Source of the DNA: Candidatus Rhabdochlamydia sp.
GTDB taxonomy: Bacteria; Chlamydiota; Chlamydiia; Chlamydiales; Rhabdochlamydiaceae
Assembly: GCA_030044075.1 (NCBI GenBank)
Contig: JASHWM010000019.1
Coordinates: forward strand, 1 to 6,696
Direction of reading: 5' to 3'
DNA: 6,696 nt
Part shown: positions 1-5,648 of the stretch, piece after piece
How the letters are laid out: every line of letters starts with the position of its first letter
Position numbering within the stretch: the first letter of the stretch is position 1
The notes under the pieces: model-generated
Told to the model about the DNA's origin: nothing
The model's input: the letters and a program-made list of their open reading frames with translations, nothing else
The model's database searches: none
Program-made: the position numbers and the translations under genes

Positions 1-1
1 C

Positions 2-643
2 ATCGAAGGTACGACAACATTCTTATTTCAAGTCGATGAAGACCACGCCTTCTTGGGGGCAACGCCAGAAAAACTCTTTTCCCGGAAAGCGCACATGGTG
101 TCTATCGATGCCCTTGCCGGCACTCGAAAAAAACTTGCCGATGAGAAGGAAGACCTCTTCGTCCAAAGAGATCTTTTGTCCCATCCAAAAGATGGAGCCG
201 AGTTCGGCTATGTCGAAGAGTATGTCCAAGAGCTCATGAACTCCCTATGCTCCGAGGTCTCTTCATCTGAAAAAAGGATCTATTCCACAAGGCATTTGCA
301 TCACCTCTACAAAAGCTTTCAAGGCGTCTTAAAAAACAAGATATCCGATAGGGAGCTCTTACGCTCTTTTCACCCCACTCCCGCGCTCGCTGGCCTGCCG
401 GTTGCAGCATCTTCTGAACTGATCAAAAAGGTCGAGCCTTTCTCCAGAGGATGGTATGGAGCGCCATTTGGCTGGTCATGCACGGAAGAGGCGGATTTTT
501 CTGTAAGCATCCGCAGCGGCCTTATCAAAAAAAATCAGATCGACCTTTTTGCAGCGGTCGGTATAGTAGAAGGCTCGGATCCCATGAAAGAGTGGGAAGA
601 GCTTGAGTCCAAGATAACTCCATTTTTGGAAATATTATGTTAG
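2..643 (+). CDS. menF: Isochorismate synthase MenF, C-terminal half (5' truncated by window edge)
   Basis: Converts chorismate to isochorismate, the first committed step of menaquinone synthesis; a cytosolic Mg-dependent chorismate-binding enzyme. The frame is open from base 2, so 213 residues are visible, about the last half of a protein that is usually near 430 residues. Seen in order: GATPEKL (residues 19-25), ALAGTRKK (37-44), KDGAEFGYVEEYV (63-75), HLYKSFQG, HPTPALAGLP, RGWYGAPFGW and VGIVEGSDPMKEWEE near the end. Aligned from memory to E. coli MenF, E23 matches the general acid Glu240, and E67 and E200 match the Mg ligands Glu284 and Glu416, with nearly the same spacing. The general-base Lys lies in the missing N-terminal part. 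The Glu usual before ALAGT is Asp here, a conservative change. The last seven bases overlap menD. EntC/DhbC-type or salicylate synthases belong to the same superfamily, but the men neighbours decide for MenF. Confidence 0.93.
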   Translation: MEGTTTFLFQVDEDHAFLGATPEKLFSRKAHMVSIDALAGTRKKLADEKEDLFVQRDLLSHPKDGAEFGYVEEYVQELMNSLCSEVSSSEKRIYSTRHLHHLYKSFQGVLKNKISDRELLRSFHPTPALAGLPVAASSELIKKVEPFSRGWYGAPFGWSCTEEADFSVSIRSGLIKKNQIDLFAAVGIVEGSDPMKEWEELESKITPFLEILC

Positions 644-2304
644 CAGCAAAAGTCTTGATAGAAGAGCTCATCAACCAGGGCGTTGATTTTTTTTGCATAG
701 CCCCGGGTTCACGGAGCACCCCCTTAGCAATTGCGATCGCAGAAAATGAAAAAGCAGAAAACGTCGTCCACTACGATGAGAGGGGCCTTGGATTTTACGG
801 GCTTGGCCATGCGAAGGCATTAGGGAAGCCTGTCTGTGTCGTCGTCACCTCGGGAACTGCTGTAGCCAACCTCATGCCTTGTGTGATCGAAGCTTCCCTG
901 GACATGGTCCCCCTGATCATTCTCTCTGCCGACCGCCCAACAGAGCTGAGGGACTGCGGCTCCAACCAGACGATCGACCAAGTCCATATCTTCGGGAGGC
1001 ATGTCCGTTATTTTATCGAGCTCCCCAGTTACGAGCTTACGCCAAGCCAGATCGCAACTGGCGTCTCCCAAGCAGTCTATCGGAGCAAAACACACCTCAA
1101 AGGCCCTGTCCATATCAACTGCCTTTTCAGAGAGCCCCTTGTTGTAGATGATGAGGGGACGCTTCCCTCATGGACTTCGACATCCTATTCTGTTGCAAAG
1201 ACAGAGCCGGAAGATAAAGAACTCGAGCTTGTAGTAAAAGATCTGCAAAACGAGGAAAAAGGGGTCATCCTTCTTGGATCTTTATCTTCCATTGAAGACG
1301 CTTCCCCTCTCTACGACCTCGCCGAAAAGCTGGGATGGCCCTTACTGGCATCCGTTCTCTCATGCTGCCGCTATGACCAAAACACCATCCCTTACTTTTA
1401 CCCTCTTTTGAAAGATCCCGATTTCAGGCCGGACGTGATCTTGCAGTTTGGCGAGCGTTTCATCGGGAGGGACCTGGTCCAATACATCAAGACAAGCAAC
1501 GCCAAACAATACATCGTTGTCGCAAACCACCCATTACGGCAGGACCCCGACCACCTTGTGACAAAACGCATTGAAATGGATCCGGTCGACTTTGCAAAAA
1601 AGGCCGCACCAAAGATTCAAAGAAGGTCATCCTGGAAAAATCACTGGGAAAAAGAGGTCGAAACATTTCCTTCTGTTTTGGGACCATTCTTTGAAAGCCT
1701 CCCTTCGGCCACTGAGCCCGGGCTATTTTTTCATCTGGCAGAAACGATCACCCTTAAGTATTCCCTCTTCATCGGCAACAGCATGCCGATACGGGATGCG
1801 GAGAAGTTCTTCTTCCCCAAGAAAAAAGTAGGGCAGATCTTTGCCAACCGCGGCGCTTCCGGGATCGATGGCAATATCGCAACGATTGCCGGGATCGCAG
1901 CAGGATCCAAAAAGGGAGTAGTAGCGATTATCGGCGATCAGACAGCTTTGCACGACCTTAATTCACTCCCATTGATCAAAGAAAGCGCCTATCCCATCAT
2001 TCTGATCATCATTAACAATGGAGGAGGAGGGATCTTCTCATTCCTCTCTGTTCGCAGCAAAACGAAGCTGCTCGATCGATACTTTGCAGCATCTCACAAC
2101 CTTCAATTCCAAAAAGCAGCAGAGATGTTCTCTTTGCCCTATTTCTCTTATCAAGAGAACTTTTCTACAGGCTGGCTTGAGGACATGTTAGATAAAGGCC
2201 AGTCCTGCATCGTCGAGATGACAACAGACCGCTCAGAGAACTACGACTTGCATAAAGAAATTGAAACACTTTTTGAAAGGGCTGGGATATGCTCTCAAAA
2301 GTAG
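637..2304 (+). CDS. menD: SEPHCHC synthase MenD (ThDP-dependent)
   Basis: Uses thiamine diphosphate to decarboxylate 2-oxoglutarate and add the product to isochorismate, giving SEPHCHC. The protein is 555 residues, almost the length of E. coli MenD (556). The N-terminal PYR domain shows PGSRSTPLA (23-31) and HYDERGLGF with the ThDP-activating Glu at E48. TSGTAVANLMP and SADRPTELRDCGSNQTIDQ follow, matching the isochorismate-site segments of the family. A less conserved central domain runs from about 190 to 350. The C-terminal PP domain has GNSMPIRDAE (380-389), NRGASGIDG (R405) and the Mg-ThDP motif from GD (D434) to NNGGGG (N460/N461), with the family's 27-residue Asp-to-Asn spacing. The ATG at 637 lies inside menF (7-base overlap) and has only a weak GGA at 628-630 before it, so translation is probably coupled. 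The tail overlaps menH by 16 bases. Confidence 0.97.
   Translation: MLAAKVLIEELINQGVDFFCIAPGSRSTPLAIAIAENEKAENVVHYDERGLGFYGLGHAKALGKPVCVVVTSGTAVANLMPCVIEASLDMVPLIILSADRPTELRDCGSNQTIDQVHIFGRHVRYFIELPSYELTPSQIATGVSQAVYRSKTHLKGPVHINCLFREPLVVDDEGTLPSWTSTSYSVAKTEPEDKELELVVKDLQNEEKGVILLGSLSSIEDASPLYDLAEKLGWPLLASVLSCCRYDQNTIPYFYPLLKDPDFRPDVILQFGERFIGRDLVQYIKTSNAKQYIVVANHPLRQDPDHLVTKRIEMDPVDFAKKAAPKIQRRSSWKNHWEKEVETFPSVLGPFFESLPSATEPGLFFHLAETITLKYSLFIGNSMPIRDAEKFFFPKKKVGQIFANRGASGIDGNIATIAGIAAGSKKGVVAIIGDQTALHDLNSLPLIKESAYPIILIIINNGGGGIFSFLSVRSKTKLLDRYFAASHNLQFQKAAEMFSLPYFSYQENFSTGWLEDMLDKGQSCIVEMTTDRSENYDLHKEIETLFERAGICSQK
2276..2280 (+). promoter_or_regulatory. Ribosome binding site for menH
   Basis: AAAGG lies 8 bases before the ATG at 2289, within the last codons of menD. 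It supports that ATG as the menH start. The first residues ([17 protein letters not shown]) also fit the short N-terminus usual in this family. Confidence 0.55.
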
Positions 2305-3017
2305 GCGATGGGGCCCCAGTCCTTTTTCTTCATGGGTTTTTAGGTTGCAAGGAAGATTGGGACAGGATCATTTTCGAGCTTAAAAAAGAGTACGCCTGCT
2401 ACTCCTTCGACCTGCCAGGCCATGGCAATGCCCCCTGTTCGGAGGATTGGGAAAAAGACATTTTTCAACATCTTGACAAAGAGGGGATCTCAAAGCTGCA
2501 TGTTGTCGGCTATTCGATGGGCGGCAGGCTTGCCATGCGGCTGATACAAAAAGAGCCAAAGCGCTTTGCAAAAAAAGTCTTTCTCTCCGCACATCTAGGG
2601 CTTACGTCCTCAGATGAAAAAAATAAAAGGAAGGAACAAACTGACAAATGGGCCTTAATGATCCAAAGCATGCCCATGGAAGATTTTATCAGCTACTGGT
2701 ATGGCCAAGACCTTTTTGTGTGCCTAAAAGAAAACAAAGAGCTTTTTAAAGAAGTCTTTCAGAAGAGGAGCACGCAAAATAAAGAAGGTCTTGTCCACGC
2801 CCTCAGGACGATGTGCCCTTCGCTCCAGGGGTATTTTGAGATGCGGGAGGAGTGTCTGTTTGTTTTTGGTGAAAAAGATTTGAAATATCAACAACTTTAT
2901 ACTACATTACCATCGCCGGCGCGCATCGCTTCGATAAAAATGAGCAGCCATGCCGTCCCTATCGAAAAACCAGAAGAATGTTCGAAGATCATCAAACAAT
3001 TTTTAGGAGCGCTATGA
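2289..3017 (+). CDS. menH: SHCHC synthase MenH (alpha/beta-hydrolase fold)
   Basis: Eliminates pyruvate from SEPHCHC to give SHCHC, the step after MenD. The protein is 242 residues (E. coli MenH has 252). It begins with the oxyanion-side motif [11 protein letters not shown] (residues 14-24), close to the LHGFLGSGEDW style of MenH. Next come FDLPGHG (40-46) and the nucleophile elbow GYSMGGR with S76. A catalytic triad of S76, D197 (in FGEKD) and H221 (in [10 protein letters not shown]) can be placed, matching the order and approximate spacing of the E. coli triad Ser86-Asp210-His232. The His segment reads SHAVPIEKP rather than the usual GHNAHRENP-like form, a small departure. The start overlaps menD by 16 bases and the stop shares ATGA with menB. 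By fold alone it could be any small alpha/beta hydrolase; motif and operon position make MenH very likely. Confidence 0.92.
   Translation: MLSKVGDGAPVLFLHGFLGCKEDWDRIIFELKKEYACYSFDLPGHGNAPCSEDWEKDIFQHLDKEGISKLHVVGYSMGGRLAMRLIQKEPKRFAKKVFLSAHLGLTSSDEKNKRKEQTDKWALMIQSMPMEDFISYWYGQDLFVCLKENKELFKEVFQKRSTQNKEGLVHALRTMCPSLQGYFEMREECLFVFGEKDLKYQQLYTTLPSPARIASIKMSSHAVPIEKPEECSKIIKQFLGAL
3005..3009 (+). promoter_or_regulatory. Ribosome binding site that decides the menB start
   Basis: AGGAG stands 4 bases before the ATG at 3014, the strongest Shine-Dalgarno match at any junction in the window. It argues for 3014 over the in-frame ATG at 2978, which would add 12 residues that also encode the end of MenH and would make a 40-base overlap. 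Confidence 0.7.
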
Positions 3018-3832
3018 CCTACCCTTGGCAAGAATGCGGCAGTTACACCGATATCCTCTATCATAAACATGAGGGAATAGCAAAGATCACTATCAATCGC
3101 CCTGAAGTTCGGAATGCCTTCCGCCCCCTGACCATCGATGAGATCTCTTCAGCGCTCAGGGATGCAAGGCTTGACCCTTTAGTCGGAGTGATCATCCTGA
3201 CAGGACAAGGAAGGGAAGCGTTCTGCTCGGGAGGAGATCAAAAGATCCGCGGTCATGCCGGGTATACAGACCAAAAGGGGATGCATCGCCTGAACGTCCT
3301 TGACTTGCAAAGGGAGATCAGGAGCTGTCCAAAACCTGTCGTTGCGATGGTATCGGGATATGCGATCGGCGGAGGACATGTCCTCCACGTGGTCTGCGAC
3401 CTGACGATCGCAGCAGACAATGCCGTCTTTGGGCAAACAGGCCCTAAAGTCGGCTCGTTCGATGGAGGCTTTGGAGCGAGCTATCTCGCAAGGATCGTCG
3501 GCCAAAAAAAAGCGAGGGAGATCTGGTTCCTCTGCAAACAGTACAAAGCCGATGAAGCACTTGAGATGGGCCTTGTCAACTGTGTCGTCCCCTATGAGCT
3601 CTTGGAAGAGACCACCGTCGAGTGGTGTAAAAAGATCTTAGAGCATTCCCCCATCGCCATACGATGCCTGAAATCCGCTTTCAATGCAGACTGTGATGGC
3701 CAGGCAGGCCTCCAAGAGCTCGCTGGCAATGCCACTATGCTGTTCTATATGACCGAAGAAGGGCAGGAAGGGCATAAAGCATTCCTAGAAAAAAGAAAGC
3801 CTGATTACTCCAAATTCCCCAAAAGACCATGA
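3014..3832 (+). CDS. menB: 1,4-dihydroxy-2-naphthoyl-CoA synthase MenB, type I
   Basis: Crotonase-family enzyme that cyclises OSB-CoA to DHNA-CoA. The protein is 272 residues, about the length of B. subtilis MenB. Diagnostic segments are [12 protein letters not shown] (25-36), [15 protein letters not shown] (70-84), [13 protein letters not shown] (113-125), [12 protein letters not shown] (141-152), [10 protein letters not shown] and the C-terminal [17 protein letters not shown] and the SGYAIGGG backbone form the crotonase oxyanion hole. D150 and Y245 match the catalytic Asp163 and Tyr258 of E. coli MenB by spacing. G143 sits where type I enzymes have Gly and use bicarbonate as a cofactor base; type II enzymes carry Asp there (QTDADVGSFD style). 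The ATG at 3014 overlaps the menH stop as ATGA and has a good AGGAG before it. The stop overlaps menA as ATGA. A run of eight A lies at 3504-3511 and a perfect palindrome at 3371-3386. Confidence 0.98.
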   Translation: MTYPWQECGSYTDILYHKHEGIAKITINRPEVRNAFRPLTIDEISSALRDARLDPLVGVIILTGQGREAFCSGGDQKIRGHAGYTDQKGMHRLNVLDLQREIRSCPKPVVAMVSGYAIGGGHVLHVVCDLTIAADNAVFGQTGPKVGSFDGGFGASYLARIVGQKKAREIWFLCKQYKADEALEMGLVNCVVPYELLEETTVEWCKKILEHSPIAIRCLKSAFNADCDGQAGLQELAGNATMLFYMTEEGQEGHKAFLEKRKPDYSKFPKRP

Positions 3833-4707
3833 ACACACTACAAATTTGGCTGCTTGCCAGCCGTCCCAAAACACTTATCGCGACAGGTTCACCAGTCCTC
3901 ATCGGATCTTCTCTTGCTTTTATGAATGGTAGATTTTCCTTACCGGTTTTTCTTTCCACACTGTTTGGCGCGCTTTTTATTCAAATTGGGATGAACCTTG
4001 CAAACGACTATTTTGATGGGATCCGAGGAACTGACGCTTACCGCATTGGGCCTACAAGGGTCACAGCGGCAGGCCTTGTCTCCTACAAGGCGATGCGAAG
4101 AGCCATCATTGTGACCTTCCTTTCATCAGCCCTCTTAAGTGCGCACCTGATCCTCATTGGAGGCCTGCCGATCGCCATCCTCTCCCTTGTTGCAATCTTC
4201 CTTGGCATCTGCTATACGGGAGGGCCTTTTCCCTTGGCATACCTTGGGATCGGCGATGTCTTCGCATTTCTTTTCTTTGGACCTGTTGCCTCCCTTGCAA
4301 CATACTATTTGCAAACCGGCGAGCTCTCACTCCTTGCCTGTCTTGGCGGGATTGCCCCAGGATGTTTTTCCTGCGCCCTCCTCACAATGAACAACCTTCG
4401 CGACCAAAAGCAAGACCAGATCAACGATAAGAAAACTCTTGTCGTGCGCTTTGGGACGCAGTTTGGGAAAAAAGAATACATCGCATGCATGTTGCTCCCC
4501 CTTGCTTGCGCATTTTGCTTTATCAAGCACTTCCCCTTGGTGGTCCTAGTCTATTTTGTTCTTTTCCCACTCATCCCAGTGATCCAAAAAGTGCAATCAG
4601 CATTCCGCCCTACCGACTTCAGCCCGCTCTTTCCTAAAACCGCTCTTCTTTTTGCGCAATACACTTTCCTTTTTTGTGCGGGTGTCCTCCTCAAATGCAT
4701 CCTCTAA
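3829..4707 (+). CDS. menA: 1,4-dihydroxy-2-naphthoate polyprenyltransferase MenA (UbiA family)
   Basis: Integral inner-membrane prenyltransferase that joins DHNA to a polyprenyl diphosphate with loss of CO2, giving demethylmenaquinone. The protein is 292 residues, close to the usual ~300. The N-terminus has the family segment [17 protein letters not shown] (10-26). The first Asp-rich motif is [14 protein letters not shown] (57-69 region; D60, D63), followed by [12 protein letters not shown] (72-83), a MenA rather than UbiA/COX10 hallmark. The second is [17 protein letters not shown] (188-204; D192, D196), then VVRFG. These bind the Mg-diphosphate. About eight to nine hydrophobic stretches are visible, roughly at 15-32, 38-56, 92-112, 114-131, 138-160, 166-187, 218-232, 235-252 and the C-terminus. 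The start shares ATGA with the menB stop; only a weak AAAAGA precedes it. Its place between menB and menC is unlike E. coli, where menA lies elsewhere. Confidence 0.96.
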   Translation: MNTLQIWLLASRPKTLIATGSPVLIGSSLAFMNGRFSLPVFLSTLFGALFIQIGMNLANDYFDGIRGTDAYRIGPTRVTAAGLVSYKAMRRAIIVTFLSSALLSAHLILIGGLPIAILSLVAIFLGICYTGGPFPLAYLGIGDVFAFLFFGPVASLATYYLQTGELSLLACLGGIAPGCFSCALLTMNNLRDQKQDQINDKKTLVVRFGTQFGKKEYIACMLLPLACAFCFIKHFPLVVLVYFVLFPLIPVIQKVQSAFRPTDFSPLFPKTALLFAQYTFLFCAGVLLKCIL

Positions 4708-5648
4708 GCCTTTATCGATATAAACTCCGCTTAGACCTTCCTTTTCTCAAAGAAAGGGAAGGCCTTCTTCTTTCGTATATCGATGCAATGAACACCGAGG
4801 CCTGGGTCGAGATCGCGCCCTTGCCAAACTGGAGCAAAGAATCCCTTGAAGAGGTCGTCAGACAAACAAAAGAGCTGCTCAGGGCCCCCTCTTTTCCAAC
4901 CCTTGAAGAGCTGAAAGGGCTCCCCCTTGCTCCCTCGCTTTCTTTTGCTTTGCAGTCGATGCACCTTCCCTCTCAAAAAGCCCCTTTTTCCATTCCGCTC
5001 TGCGGCCTCTTGATCGGGACATCAAAACAGATCATGAAAAAAGCCGAAGCCCTTCAGGAAGTTGGATGCAAACTGGCAAAGGTCAAAATACAGAACTTTT
5101 CTATTGAAGAGGCCAGAGACCTCCTAAAAGAACTCTCTAGTATTTTCCACCTTCGGATCGACTCCAACAGGTATTGGAAAAAAGAGGACCTTTCCAAAGT
5201 CCTCTCCAAAACTCCCTTTGAAAAAATAGAGTATCTGGAAGAGCCTTTCAAAGATCCAGAGGACCTTTTAATGGCAGAGTGGCCGATCGCTTTGGATGAA
5301 ACCCTTAGGCATTTTCCCCATATCAAGTTAAAGAAGATCCCTTCATTGAAAGCGGTCATAGTCAAACCTACCCTCGAGGGCTTTTTTGATAGCAGCTCCC
5401 TAAAATATGCCCATTGCAAAGAAAGCAAGACCTCTTTGATCTTGAGCAGCTCTTTTGAAACAGGTGTTGGGATCAGTAAAATCGCACACCTTGCCCATAT
5501 TCTTGGACTGCAAGAGCCGATGGGCCTTGACACGTTACGCTATTTTCATGATGAATTATTAGAAAGCCCCATCCACATCGAAAAAGGAAGGATGGTCTTT
5601 CCCGAAAAGGTATCCCCAAAAAAATCGATGCTGGAAAAACTCTTATGA
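4695..5648 (+). CDS. menC: o-Succinylbenzoate synthase MenC (enolase superfamily)
   Basis: Dehydrates SHCHC to o-succinylbenzoate. From ATG 4695 the protein is 317 residues (E. coli MenC has 320). The N-terminal capping domain has the family's EIAPLPNWSKESLEE (39-53), like EISPLPGFSQET. The barrel keeps all catalytic positions: K129 and K131 in KVK, metal ligands D156 (LRIDSNRYW), E182/E183 (YLEEPF) and D201 (IALDET), and K224 (VIVKPTLEG). SSSFETGVG (251-259) matches the SSSxESxxG loop. MenC sequences diverge strongly, so this full set is good evidence. The ATG lies 13 bases inside menA, with no Shine-Dalgarno before it; the bases at 4686-4691 are CCTCCT. A TTG at 4674 would add seven residues (MCGCPPQ) but has no better support. 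ATG 4695 fits the family N-terminus, and translation is probably coupled to menA. The stop overlaps menE as ATGA. Confidence 0.93.
   Translation: MHPLSLYRYKLRLDLPFLKEREGLLLSYIDAMNTEAWVEIAPLPNWSKESLEEVVRQTKELLRAPSFPTLEELKGLPLAPSLSFALQSMHLPSQKAPFSIPLCGLLIGTSKQIMKKAEALQEVGCKLAKVKIQNFSIEEARDLLKELSSIFHLRIDSNRYWKKEDLSKVLSKTPFEKIEYLEEPFKDPEDLLMAEWPIALDETLRHFPHIKLKKIPSLKAVIVKPTLEGFFDSSSLKYAHCKESKTSLILSSSFETGVGISKIAHLAHILGLQEPMGLDTLRYFHDELLESPIHIEKGRMVFPEKVSPKKSMLEKLL

Noticed and set aside
53..643. TTG at 53 as the true start of a short menF
   Set aside because: The frame is open back to base 2 and the upstream codons (IEGTTTFLFQVDEDHAF) continue the chorismate-binding fold ahead of GATPE. The gene is cut by the window edge rather than starting here.
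727..746. GCGATCGC octamer near 733, like the cyanobacterial HIP1 repeat
   Set aside because: I noticed it as a single occurrence and did not see the dense recurrence that HIP1-rich genomes show; it encodes ordinary MenD residues (AIAIAE).
2978..3013. In-frame ATG at 2978 as a longer menB start
   Set aside because: It would add 12 residues encoded entirely within the end of menH. The ATG at 3014 has AGGAG 4 bases upstream, an ATGA junction and the length usual for MenB.
3179..3505. Open reading frame of 108 codons on the - strand
   Set aside because: It is antisense to the most conserved part of menB, has no recognisable domain and no convincing ribosome site.
5054..5533. Open reading frame of 159 codons on the - strand
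   Set aside because: It lies wholly within menC, which has a full set of enolase-superfamily catalytic residues. The minus-strand product is Ser/Leu/Arg-rich with no recognisable motif, as expected from an antisense shadow.
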